Assembly: GCA_030430345.1 (NCBI GenBank)
Contig: JAUIFT010000195.1
Span: 1 to 6,160, forward strand
Direction: 5' to 3'
Origin: Calditrichia bacterium
GTDB taxonomy: Bacteria > Calditrichota > Calditrichia > RBG-13-44-9 > J042
DNA length: 6,160 nt
Shown in pieces: positions 1 to 6,160 of this stretch. The stretch's first letter is position 1, and each line of letters opens with the position of its first letter. A program made the translations under genes and the position numbers. The notes under the pieces are model-generated. The model was not told the DNA's origin. It worked only from the letters and a program-made list of their open reading frames with translations, and searched no databases.

Positions 1-1
1 C

Positions 2-706
2 CATTTGATCGAAGCCGCCGGACTGGAAAGAACTTACTATCGTGGCGAAACCCCGGTGCGGGCATTACGCGGTGTTGATATCGAAATTGAAAAGGGTGAG
101 TTTATGGCGATTATGGGACCATCCGGCTCCGGGAAATCGACCATGATGAACTTGCTCGGTTGTTTGGATAAACCGACAGCCGGCCAATATCGCTTTGATG
201 GTGTGGAGATCAATAAGCTGGATGATATGGAATTGTCCCGCTTTCGCAACCGCCGGGTAGGATTTATTTTTCAGTCATTTAACCTGATCAATCAGTTAAC
301 CGTGATGGAAAACGTTGAGTTGCCGTTGATGTATGCCGGTATTACCCGGGAAGAGCGTCGTGAGCGGGCGCGAAAGTTACTTGATAATGTAAAACTCTCC
401 CATCGCCTCGATCATTATCCCAACGAGCTTTCCGGTGGAGAGAATCAACGTGTCGCTGCCGCCCGGGCATTGGTGGTCGACCCGGATATTATTCTCGCGG
501 ATGAACCAACCGGTAATCTGGATACAAAAACCGGAACCGAAATTATGAATTTGATTGCCGGACTGCACGAGCAGGGAGTAACCATTGTGCTGGTAACTCA
601 TGACGTGTGGGTGGCAAACTGGGCAGAACGAATTATCCAGATGAAAGATGGGAAAATCCTGCAGGAGTTTCGCGAGAAAATAACCGCGGATATGCTGCAG
701 TTATAA
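2..706 (+). CDS. MacB/LolD-type ABC transporter ATP-binding protein (5' end at window edge)
   Basis: This is the cytoplasmic nucleotide-binding subunit that hydrolyses ATP to drive the permease encoded next. Counting from the TTG at 5, the protein has 233 residues. It shows Walker A GPSGSGKST (38-46), a Q-loop Gln90, ABC signature LSGGENQ (142-148), Walker B IILADE with catalytic Glu167, D-loop GNLD (170-173) and H-loop His199. The insertion typical of the MacB/LolD/FtsE class and the PTGNLD string support that subfamily. About 230 residues is the normal length for a stand-alone LolD-type ATPase, so little or nothing is missing. The frame is open to the left edge, so the start may be TTG5 or a codon just outside the window. 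It ends in TAA. The signature has Glu-Asn where QQ is usual; all catalytic residues are intact. The substrate cannot be inferred. Family assignment is secure; a role in macrolide export, lipoprotein release or another process is not. Confidence 0.95.
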   Translation, partial: HLIEAAGLERTYYRGETPVRALRGVDIEIEKGEFMAIMGPSGSGKSTMMNLLGCLDKPTAGQYRFDGVEINKLDDMELSRFRNRRVGFIFQSFNLINQLTVMENVELPLMYAGITREERRERARKLLDNVKLSHRLDHYPNELSGGENQRVAAARALVVDPDIILADEPTGNLDTKTGTEIMNLIAGLHEQGVTIVLVTHDVWVANWAERIIQMKDGKILQEFREKITADMLQL

Positions 707-725
707 ACGAACTGAACATAGAATT

Positions 726-743
726 CCGGCGGAGGAAGGCCGG
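726..743 (+). other. Small hairpin presenting a GGAGG in its loop
   Basis: In the 61-base gap between ATPase and permease, CCGGC (726-730) pairs with GCCGG (739-743) around the eight-base loop GGAGGAAG. The GGAGG lies about 32 bases before the permease ATG, too far to be its ribosome binding site. No strong Shine-Dalgarno sequence sits nearer than a weak GAGA at 755-758. The stem is only 5 bp, so a regulatory role is speculative. Confidence 0.25.
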
Positions 744-767
744 TCAAAAGAATAGAGAAACGGACTT

Positions 768-2003
768 ATGGATTACAGGGAATATCTGGAAATCGGCTAT
801 AAAAGTATTACCCAGCACAAGTTACGATCGTTTCTGACGATGCTGGGGGTCATATTTGGGGTTGGGGCAGTGATTGCGATGATGTCCATTGCCGGAGGGG
901 CGCAGAAAGCAGCCCTGGAGCAGATCAAGCTACTCGGTACCAATAATATCCGGGTAAAACAGGTAGAGCTCAGTGGCGACCAGCGGGACGAAGCAGAATT
1001 TAAAGGCTCAATGGGGCTTAGCCTTCGCGATGTGGATCTGATTCCGCAAGTTGTTCCCGGCGTGGAAGCGGTCGCACCGATCAAAATATTTGATGTTGAA
1101 ATACGCTATCAGGATCAGAAAGCGCCGGGCAGAGTTGTCGGCACCAGCACTCAATATGATGAAGTGGTTAATTTCTATCCGGAAGAAGGGCGCTTTATTT
1201 CAGACCTGGATGTGCTGGAAGCTAAAAAAGTTTGTATCCTCGGTGTTGATATCGCCCGGGATTTATTCAAGTTGAATAATCCGATCGGGGAAAAGGTCAA
1301 GATCGAAGAGAATTGGTATACGGTTGTTGGCGTAATGCAAACCAAGGCAATCCGAAAAGACAAATCGACGGTGATCGAAGTGCGTAATATGAACCGCGAT
1401 GTTTACATACCCATTTCCACCATGTTTAATCGTCTGCTCAGTTTTGAGATGTATGACAATATGAATGAACTGGCGGTGCGGATTAATAACCAGGATTTAG
1501 TGATTCCCGCGGCTAAAATTTTGGAACGAATGCTGTTACGTACCCATAAGGGCATACGGGATTTCGAAATTGTCATTCCCCGTCAATTATTAGCACAGGC
1601 GCAAAGAACGCAGCAGATCTTCAATGTAGTAATGGGAGCGATTGCGGCGATTTCTCTCCTGGTCGGGGGGATTGGTATTATGAACATTATGCTGGCGACA
1701 GTGACCGAGCGGATTAAGGAAATCGGTATTCGCCGGGCGATCGGTGCAACAGAGAGAGACATTATGTTGCAGTTCCTGAATGAAACGGTATTTATCAGCG
1801 TCTCGGGAGGCATCATCGGGATTTTCATGGGCGCGCTAATGGCAGAGATCATCACCCGCTACGCCGAATGGGATACCGTTATATCCGGAATTGCCATCGT
1901 CTCGGCCTTCGGGATATCGGTATTGGTTGGCATTGTTTTCGGTATGTATCCCGCGCAGAAAGCGGCAAGAATGGATCCGATTCAAGCCTTACGTTCCGAA
2001 TAA
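768..2003 (+). CDS. MacB/FtsX-family ABC transporter permease
   Basis: This is the inner-membrane permease of a MacB-type mechanotransmission ABC exporter, a class that acts on periplasmic substrates or partners. The 411 residues show the full family architecture. There is a cytoplasmic N-terminal amphipathic stretch, TM1 (about 22-44, LTMLGVIFGVGAVIAMM), and a large periplasmic core domain (about 45-275). The FtsX domain follows with TM2 (284-309), a coupling segment EIGIRRAIGATERDI (318-332), TM3 (336-360) and TM4 (371-395). The C-terminus YPAQKAARMDPIQALRSE is the classic family ending. ATG768 is the only reasonable start, because an in-frame TAG lies at 753-755. The ribosome binding site is weak. 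The gene follows the ATPase by 61 bases on the same strand, so the two are probably co-transcribed and form a 2:2 complex. Unlike E. coli MacB, ATPase and permease are separate chains. Substrate unknown. Confidence 0.95.
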   Translation: MDYREYLEIGYKSITQHKLRSFLTMLGVIFGVGAVIAMMSIAGGAQKAALEQIKLLGTNNIRVKQVELSGDQRDEAEFKGSMGLSLRDVDLIPQVVPGVEAVAPIKIFDVEIRYQDQKAPGRVVGTSTQYDEVVNFYPEEGRFISDLDVLEAKKVCILGVDIARDLFKLNNPIGEKVKIEENWYTVVGVMQTKAIRKDKSTVIEVRNMNRDVYIPISTMFNRLLSFEMYDNMNELAVRINNQDLVIPAAKILERMLLRTHKGIRDFEIVIPRQLLAQAQRTQQIFNVVMGAIAAISLLVGGIGIMNIMLATVTERIKEIGIRRAIGATERDIMLQFLNETVFISVSGGIIGIFMGALMAEIITRYAEWDTVISGIAIVSAFGISVLVGIVFGMYPAQKAARMDPIQALRSE

Positions 2004-2082
2004 AATCAAAGACCTTCTTCACCTTGTATTAAATGATCTGACAAACAAATCTATGCGGTTAAGCTGCTGCATACTGCTTTCT

Positions 2083-2110
2083 GGCCCGGCTGATGGTTCT
2101 TAGCCGGTCC
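2083..2110 (+). terminator. GC-rich hairpin after the transporter genes, possible terminator
   Basis: CCGGCTGA (2086-2093) pairs with TTAGCCGG (2100-2107), giving eight base pairs including one G-T, closed by the six-base loop TGGTTC. After one mismatch, two more G-C pairs (2083-2084 with 2109-2110) extend it. A short TTTT run (2116-2119) follows five bases later, so this is not a textbook intrinsic terminator. It lies 80 bases past the permease stop and would separate the exporter transcript from the kelch gene. Confidence 0.35.
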
Positions 2111-2117
2111 GCTGCTT

Positions 2118-2146
2118 TTAACATTGAAACTATTCGCACTTATCTA
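2118..2146 (+). promoter_or_regulatory. Weak sigma70-like promoter candidate before the kelch gene
   Basis: TTAACA (2118-2123) differs by one base from TTGACA and is followed, after 17 bases, by TATCTA (2141-2146), which matches TATAAT poorly. If used, transcription would start near 2153, leaving almost no leader and cutting into the Shine-Dalgarno sequence. This counts against it. The match could be chance in an AT-rich stretch. Confidence 0.15.
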
Positions 2147-2151
2147 ATAAT

Positions 2152-2156
2152 GAGGA
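2152..2156 (+). promoter_or_regulatory. Ribosome binding site deciding the kelch gene start
   Basis: GAGGA lies 5 bases before ATG2162 and 8 bases before ATG2165. Four in-frame ATGs crowd this spot (2150, 2156, 2162, 2165), and another lies at 2093. Only the last two have a Shine-Dalgarno sequence at proper spacing, and both give a signal peptide of normal length. Confidence 0.55.
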
Positions 2157-2161
2157 TGACG

Positions 2162-3292
2162 ATGATGAACAGGTACCTCTTTTTCTGTTTGATGATATTA
2201 ACAATGATGCTTTTCTGGGGATGCAGTGGCGCTCAGAAACTTTCGAAGGATGCGATCGATGATACCGACCGTGGCGCCAGTTGGGTAAAAGTACATGACG
2301 GTTCCGCCGCCGGAAAAACAGCGCCCGCTGCCGGGGAAGATGCGGAAGTTGCTTTCGATACCAAGGAAAAACGGTTGGTCTTTTACGGTGGGAAGACTGA
2401 TAAAGATGAAACGCTGAATGAAACCTGGTTTTATTATCCCGGGGAGAAGCGTTGGGAGCAACTGACCGGCTCCAACTTAACGCCACCGGCACGGGAAGAT
2501 CATATTTTAATTTACGATACCTTCCGGCATAAGGCGATTATGCATGGGGGAGAAGATGGGGATACCAGCAATGAGCTTTGGGAACTGGATCTTGCCACAA
2601 TGCAGTGGACCCAAATGACCAATGATGATGTCCCATTCATCGAAGATCACACCGCTTTTTATGCGGACGCGGCAAAAGGCGCCTATTTCTTTGGCGGACA
2701 GAATGAAAAAGATCCCCGCCTGGATGACCTCTGGTTTTTAAATCTTGATCCCGACTCTCCGGATTTCTATAAATGGAAAGTAGTCGAACCTTCCGGAAAG
2801 AAGCGGCCCGATGGCAGAATCGACCACACTATGGTGTACGATGGCAGAAAAAACCGCATACTCATCTATGGCGGCTGGGACAAAGAAGAAGATGTGTTTA
2901 CCAATAACACCTGGGCCTACAAGATTGATGATAACAAGTGGAAGCGTATCACACCGAAAAGTAAAAAGTTCTTTCCCTCTGATCGCCGGCATATAGGGTC
3001 TGTGCTGGAGCCGGAAAATGGCCTGTGGATCATCTTCGGCGGCCGGGGCGCAGGTGGACCGTTAAATGATATCTGGGCATTCGACACGGAGAAAGATCTC
3101 TGGATAAATGCAACGCCGGGCCCGGCGCCGCGCATGGATCATAATATGTTTTACAATCCTTTTACCGGGGAAATTAATATTGTTGCCGGTGATGAAGGCA
3201 AGCGTTATAGCGATGAGAAACTGCACGATATGTGGAAATTGAATATTGATGCAGAGCAGATCAAATCAATGGTAGACGAGAAAAAGAAGTAA
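2162..3292 (+). CDS. Kelch-repeat beta-propeller lipoprotein
   Basis: This is a predicted exported lipoprotein of 376 residues of unknown function. Residues 1-20 form a lipoprotein signal peptide (positive Arg4, hydrophobic LFFCLMILTMMLFW) ending in a relaxed lipobox FWG-Cys21. Ser follows the Cys, which suggests outer-membrane sorting. After a short linker there are six kelch-type repeats, each with a Gly-Gly or Ala-Gly turn (residues 76-77, 129-130, 178-179, 237-238, 293-294, 342-343) followed by a conserved Trp pair such as NETWFY...RWEQL or NELWEL...QWTQM. Six repeats would close a six-bladed propeller, typically a protein or glycan binding scaffold. The C-terminus is a short charged helix ending in EKKK. 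Start chosen from the GAGGA at 2152; starts at 2093 or 2150 would give an abnormally long N-terminus. It ends in TAA, 28 bases from the convergent kinase gene. No catalytic residues are recognisable, and a link to the exporter is only positional. Confidence 0.9.
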   Translation: MMNRYLFFCLMILTMMLFWGCSGAQKLSKDAIDDTDRGASWVKVHDGSAAGKTAPAAGEDAEVAFDTKEKRLVFYGGKTDKDETLNETWFYYPGEKRWEQLTGSNLTPPAREDHILIYDTFRHKAIMHGGEDGDTSNELWELDLATMQWTQMTNDDVPFIEDHTAFYADAAKGAYFFGGQNEKDPRLDDLWFLNLDPDSPDFYKWKVVEPSGKKRPDGRIDHTMVYDGRKNRILIYGGWDKEEDVFTNNTWAYKIDDNKWKRITPKSKKFFPSDRRHIGSVLEPENGLWIIFGGRGAGGPLNDIWAFDTEKDLWINATPGPAPRMDHNMFYNPFTGEINIVAGDEGKRYSDEKLHDMWKLNIDAEQIKSMVDEKKK

Positions 3293-3301
3293 GCTAAATG
3301 T

Positions 3302-3318
3302 GGAATTCGGAATTCCGA
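3302..3318. terminator. Palindrome between convergent genes, possible bidirectional terminator
   Basis: Between the kelch stop (3292) and the kinase stop (3321) lies GGAATTCGGAATTCC (3302-3316), a 7+1+7 palindrome. It overlaps a perfect 12-base palindrome TCGGAATTCCGA (3307-3318). It contains two GAATTC sites seven bases apart. On the plus strand an AT-rich run (TTTATATTAATTTT) follows. The location suits a shared terminator, but the stem is AT-rich and the usable loop is small, so activity is uncertain. Confidence 0.35.
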
Positions 3319-3320
3319 GT

Positions 3321-3839
3321 TTATATTAATTTTCGGATTTCTTCAAAGAGCTTCTCCGGGTTAATCGGTTTAGAGATATAGGCATCCATACCAGCAGCCA
3401 GGCAAGCATCGCGGTCACGCTTCATCGCATTCGCCGTCAGGGCGATAATCGGAATATGATGGCCGTTGTTTGCCTCAGCGCGGCGAATAATCTGTGTGGC
3501 TTCCAGCCCATCCATTTCCGGCATTTGCATATCCATCAAGACAACATCGTATTTGCTATTTGCCACAGCGTCGATCGCTTCCTGACCATTGCTGACGATG
3601 TCGATGCTATGGCCGCGTTTTTCCAGCATTCGTTTCGCCAGGCGCTGGTTGACGGTGTTATCTTCCGCGAGCAGAATATTCAAGGGCAATTCTTCCGGTT
3701 GCTGGGATTCCCGGGGTGTATCGCCATAAGCAAAGTCGTCTGCATTTTCCGCTTCCCGCAGTTGCATGGTAAACCAGAATGTCGAGCCTTTGCCCTCCTC
3801 ACTTTCCACGCCCATTTCCCCTTTCATGAGCTTGACCAA
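3321..3839 (-). CDS. Receiver-domain portion of the hybrid kinase (downstream of the TGA)
   Basis: The first part, VKLMKGEMGVESEEGKGSTF, is the end of the HATPase_c fold. An acidic linker follows, then a complete CheY-like receiver (about 3683-3324). The receiver has the acidic pair Glu-Asp (3660-3665), the phospho-acceptor Asp in VVLMDMQMPEMDG (3531-3533), the switch Thr in ALTANA (3435-3437) and the Lys in SKPI (3369-3371), so it should fold and accept phosphate. It ends in TAA directly after the last helix, with no HPt or HTH. The possible internal starts (TTG 3837-3839, ATG 3825-3827, ATG 3813-3815) lack a properly spaced ribosome binding site, so independent translation looks unlikely. 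The coordinates mark the open segment from the first possible start; the homologous frame extends eight codons further, to the TGA. Confidence 0.75.
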   Translation of the reverse strand: MVKLMKGEMGVESEEGKGSTFWFTMQLREAENADDFAYGDTPRESQQPEELPLNILLAEDNTVNQRLAKRMLEKRGHSIDIVSNGQEAIDAVANSKYDVVLMDMQMPEMDGLEATQIIRRAEANNGHHIPIIALTANAMKRDRDACLAAGMDAYISKPINPEKLFEEIRKLI

Positions 3840-3863
3840 TTGCTGAGAAATAGTCAGACCGAG

Positions 3864-3866
3864 TCA
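3864..3866 (-). other. In-frame TGA replacing the G2-box glycine
   Basis: The minus strand reads AAA TAT GGC GGC ACC TGA CTC GGT CTG, giving K-Y-G-G-T-stop-L-G-L. Nearly all HATPase_c domains of this class have GGTGLGL here. GGA to TGA is a single G-to-T change (C-to-A on the plus strand). The base after the stop is C, a context known to favour read-through of UGA. Confidence 0.95.
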
Positions 3867-6160
3867 GGTGCCGCCATATTTGCGGCTGGTGGAGCCATCC
3901 GCCTGGGAAAAGCTGTCGAAAATTTTCTTCTGTTTCTCTTCCGGAATGCCGATGCCGGTATCGGAAACAAACACTTTAATGGCGATGGGACTACCCGATT
4001 GCTGGAGCGGCGTACTTAGACACTCAGTGCGAATAGCAATATGGCCTTTCCGGGTAAATTTGGTCGCATTACCAAGTAAATTCATCAGCACCTGGCGAAT
4101 TCTGGTAGGATCTCCGGTAACGTATTTGGGGAGCGTCGTGTCATTATCCAGTCGAAAAAAGATGCCGCTTTCCCGTAGCGTCGGGAGGAAAATGTGAGCG
4201 GTTTCTTCAATTAAACGGGCAAAGTTAAAATCAATAGATTCCAATTCCAGGCGGCCCGCTTCAATCTTGGAAAGATCAAGGATTTCGTTAATCAGGGTTA
4301 ATAGCGTTTCCGAACATTGCTGAATTGTCTCGGCATATTCCTGCTGCTCTTTGTTCAGGGAAGATTCCAGCAATAAGAGATTCATTCCCAGCACACCGTT
4401 CAATGGGGTGCGAATTTCATGGCTCATATTTGCCAAAAACTCACTCTTCGCCCGGCTGGCCATTTCCGCGGTCTCTTTGGCCTTTTTCAGAGCTTCTTCA
4501 GCAATTTTGCGATGGGTGATGTTAATACCATAACTTACCAGGTTGGTCACCTTTTGTTTCTTATCGAAGATCGGGCAGAGCTTGCGGATGTAATATTCAT
4601 GTTCGCCGCTGTGGGTTAAGACGTCGTCGTCAAAATCTACGATTTTTCGCTGGATGATGGCGGTTCTCATCCGTTCCTGGCGTCTTTTCGCAACATCAAT
4701 GTTTTCACCGATTTGCAGGCAGTAAGCAAAGTCGTCTTTACCAATCAGCCACTCACGCAGGCGGGTATCGGGAACTGCCTTGGGATTAATATATTGATAA
4801 TGGAGGTCCTTGTCGAATACAGTAATTTCCGCATCGATATTACCGAGTACCTGTTCGTAAAATGAACGTTGGGAGTCCACGTATAATTCTGCCTTCCGGC
4901 GCTTTTTGACCGCCTGGCGAAAATGCATAAAGAAAAATGCGATGCCGGCGGCAACGAGAAAATAGATTAAAATCGCCCACCAGGCGGCATAAAAGGGTTT
5001 GTCGATACTGAAAGCAAAAATGGTCGGTTCGCTCCAAAGGTAACCGGTTTGCTGCGCAGCCACTTCCAGCTTGTAATCACCGGCCGGCATTTCCGTTAAA
5101 AACGTTTGCGGATTATAGCTGGCGTTAGACCAATTATCCCGTTTGCCAGGAATCCGGTAGCGGTATTTTACTTTATCCGCCGGAAAGGTTAAAGAAGCAT
5201 AATCGGCAACGATGGTCGTCTGGGAGGGAAAAGACATCGCCACATCACTGTATTCCAAATGCGTTTTCTCCCCGGCGACAATATTTGTGAATATGGGGAT
5301 TGGCGTTTGCTTCTTTTCCTCAGTTGTGCTGCGCATGCGCGCCAGCTGGCGGGAAGTACCTACCCAAAGGCGGTTTTGGCTATCCATTAGCAGCGTACGA
5401 AAACTGATTGTTGGGCTGGGCAGCCCGGATTTGGTATCGAAATGAGTGAGCTGAGCATCGGAGTAGCGGAATAGCCCCTGGGCAGTACCGAGCCAGACAT
5501 TGCCATAAATATCCGCGGCAATTGCCTTGATTTGCTGCCGCTCCGCAGCTGCAACCCCGCTTGGATAGTGTATTTCCCCATCCTTATAAAAGAGGACGCC
5601 CTGCGATGAGGCCAGCCATATCACCCCATCCTGATCGAAATCTAAATCAAAAATTTGGAAATGCGCATACACCGAATCCGGAAGGGGGCGGCTAAGATTC
5701 TCAAACTTGTCAGTTGCCGGATCATAGCGATAGAGGTAGCCATCTTCGCCACTGCCGCCGGCAAATATTTCCCGGTCCTTCCCGGCCTTAACCACATTGA
5801 TGACTGAGCTTATACCATGGCGATCATCGTAAATATTGATCTGTTCATCCGGAGTTACCTGAACCAGTCCTTTGAAACCATTGATCTCCAACCAAACCCG
5901 TTCTTGTTGATCGACAGCAATCGACTCGATAACATCGGTACCCAGCTGAGGCATGGCAAGCCGCCGGGTGATGCCATTTGCAAATTTGGATAATACCCCT
6001 TTGTTATTCCCGACCCATAGCACATCATTCGCGACGGCAATGCTGGCGATACGTCCCCGGTCGTTATGATAAATATTTTTCGCAACGGCATTTGCAGCAC
6101 TGCTTTCCAGGGTAAAAACAGATAATCCTTCGGTGGCATAAATCGTTTCACCATCCTCGG
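3864..6160 (-). CDS. Sensor and kinase portion of the hybrid kinase (upstream of the TGA)
   Basis: The frame is open from the right edge through 6024, so the GTG at 6021-6023 is not a real start. Propeller repeats of the (I/V)W-x-G-x-x-x-GL-x-x-Y type recur, for example LWVGNNKGV, VWLEINGFKGL, IWLASSQGVLFY, VWLGTAQGLFRY and LWVGTSRQL, from 6158 to about 5330. The Y_Y_Y domain (about 5192-5004) contains KYRYRIPGKRDNW and AGDYKLEV. A hydrophobic helix follows (about 4994-4923), then a PAS domain (about 4871-4509). HisKA carries SHEIRTPLNG with the phospho-accepting His at 4419-4421. HATPase_c has the N box LMNLLGNATKF (Asn codons 4080-4082 and 4068-4070), G1 box SDTGIGIP (Asp 3960-3962) and an F box IFDSFSQ. 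As translated it stops at KYGGT, so it lacks part of the G2 box and the last strands of the ATP-binding fold. Such a product is expected to be inactive as a kinase, though it could still bind ligand. Confidence 0.9.
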   Translation of the reverse strand, partial: EDGETIYATEGLSVFTLESSAANAVAKNIYHNDRGRIASIAVANDVLWVGNNKGVLSKFANGITRRLAMPQLGTDVIESIAVDQQERVWLEINGFKGLVQVTPDEQINIYDDRHGISSVINVVKAGKDREIFAGGSGEDGYLYRYDPATDKFENLSRPLPDSVYAHFQIFDLDFDQDGVIWLASSQGVLFYKDGEIHYPSGVAAAERQQIKAIAADIYGNVWLGTAQGLFRYSDAQLTHFDTKSGLPSPTISFRTLLMDSQNRLWVGTSRQLARMRSTTEEKKQTPIPIFTNIVAGEKTHLEYSDVAMSFPSQTTIVADYASLTFPADKVKYRYRIPGKRDNWSNASYNPQTFLTEMPAGDYKLEVAAQQTGYLWSEPTIFAFSIDKPFYAAWWAILIYFLVAAGIAFFFMHFRQAVKKRRKAELYVDSQRSFYEQVLGNIDAEITVFDKDLHYQYINPKAVPDTRLREWLIGKDDFAYCLQIGENIDVAKRRQERMRTAIIQRKIVDFDDDVLTHSGEHEYYIRKLCPIFDKKQKVTNLVSYGINITHRKIAEEALKKAKETAEMASRAKSEFLANMSHEIRTPLNGVLGMNLLLLESSLNKEQQEYAETIQQCSETLLTLINEILDLSKIEAGRLELESIDFNFARLIEETAHIFLPTLRESGIFFRLDNDTTLPKYVTGDPTRIRQVLMNLLGNATKFTRKGHIAIRTECLSTPLQQSGSPIAIKVFVSDTGIGIPEEKQKKIFDSFSQADGSTSRKYGGT

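Larger units (their letters stand above)
3321..6160 (-). pseudogene. Hybrid sensor histidine kinase, interrupted by one in-frame TGA; 5' end outside window
   Basis: This is one locus with 945 codons visible between the right edge and the TAA at 3321-3323. Apart from one TGA (3864-3866), the whole stretch reads as a single frame. The domain order is periplasmic two-component-regulator propeller, Y_Y_Y domain, one transmembrane helix, PAS, HisKA, HATPase_c and receiver. The intact protein would sense a periplasmic ligand, autophosphorylate on His and pass phosphate to its own receiver Asp. It has no HPt or DNA-binding output domain, unlike the AraC-fused hybrids of Bacteroides, so it would need separate partners. 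The TGA sits at the second glycine of GGT-G-LGL in the G2 box. Reading resumes at once with LGLTISQQLVKLM, so one base change (GGA to TGA) explains the break. No decay is visible elsewhere, implying a very recent lesion, an error in the read data, or a read-through codon. No start codon or promoter is visible because the gene begins beyond 6160. Confidence 0.8.

Noticed and set aside
607..837. 76-codon plus-strand open frame bridging ATPase and permease
   Set aside because: It overlaps the ends of two well-supported genes in another frame and has no homology-like pattern or ribosome binding site.
2093..2161. ATG2093 as start of the kelch gene
   Set aside because: It would put 43 residues before the lipobox Cys, lies in the stem of the 2083-2110 hairpin and has no Shine-Dalgarno sequence. 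ATG2162/2165 with GAGGA fits far better.
3302..3316. EcoRI linker or cloning-junction artefact
   Set aside because: Two GAATTC copies raised the idea, but the flanks are two independently sensible gene ends and no vector or adaptor sequence is seen. It cannot be fully excluded without reads.
3840..3866. Frameshift as the cause of the kinase interruption
   Set aside because: The eight codons after the TGA (LGLTISQQ) continue the conserved motif in the same frame, so no insertion or deletion is needed.
3820..3866. Selenocysteine insertion at the TGA
   Set aside because: The position is a structural glycine in an ATP-binding loop, not a redox site. Downstream there is only a four-pair stem (CTGA/TCAG), without a convincing bacterial SECIS.
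3456..4019. 187-codon plus-strand open frame opposite the kinase/receiver
   Set aside because: It is the antisense of strongly conserved HATPase_c and receiver codons, has no recognisable domain, and even runs across the TGA site. It is a shadow frame.
5855..6154. 99-codon minus-strand open frame at the right edge
   Set aside because: The neighbouring minus-strand frame encodes clear propeller repeats through the same region and is open to the edge, so this is an out-of-frame shadow.

Overview
The window comes from a Gram-negative bacterium of roughly balanced base composition. The evidence is an outer-membrane-type lipoprotein signal, a MacB/LolCDE-type ABC exporter pair, and a large hybrid histidine kinase whose periplasmic sensor is a two-component-regulator beta-propeller. 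This combination is common in the Bacteroidota/Calditrichota/Ignavibacteria (FCB) lineages and also occurs in Acidobacteriota and some Proteobacteria. The phylum cannot be fixed from this sequence alone. No tRNA, rRNA, CRISPR array, insertion sequence or phage gene was seen.

Layout. Positions 1-2003 (+) hold a split MacB-type exporter: an ATPase whose 5' end touches the window edge, then after 61 bases a four-helix MacB/FtsX permease. A periplasmic adaptor (HlyD family) and a TolC-like channel would be expected upstream, outside the window. The 158-base gap 2004-2161 contains a GC-rich hairpin (2083-2110). Positions 2162-3292 (+) encode a lipoprotein with six kelch-type repeats. A 28-base convergent gap (3293-3320) carries an EcoRI-like palindrome. 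From 3321 to the right edge, the minus strand encodes one hybrid histidine kinase: propeller, Y_Y_Y domain, transmembrane helix, PAS, HisKA, HATPase_c and receiver. Its start lies beyond 6160.

The most notable point is that the kinase reading frame is interrupted by a single in-frame TGA (3864-3866). The TGA replaces the glycine of the G2 box (GGT-G-LGL) of the ATP-binding domain. Frame and homology continue perfectly on both sides, so this is a point nonsense change and not a frameshift. It may be a recent pseudogene, a sequencing or assembly error, or less likely a recoded or read-through codon. All four visible gene ends use TAA. I found no convincing undescribed system. The ATPase and permease clearly work together; links to the kelch lipoprotein and the kinase rest only on proximity.
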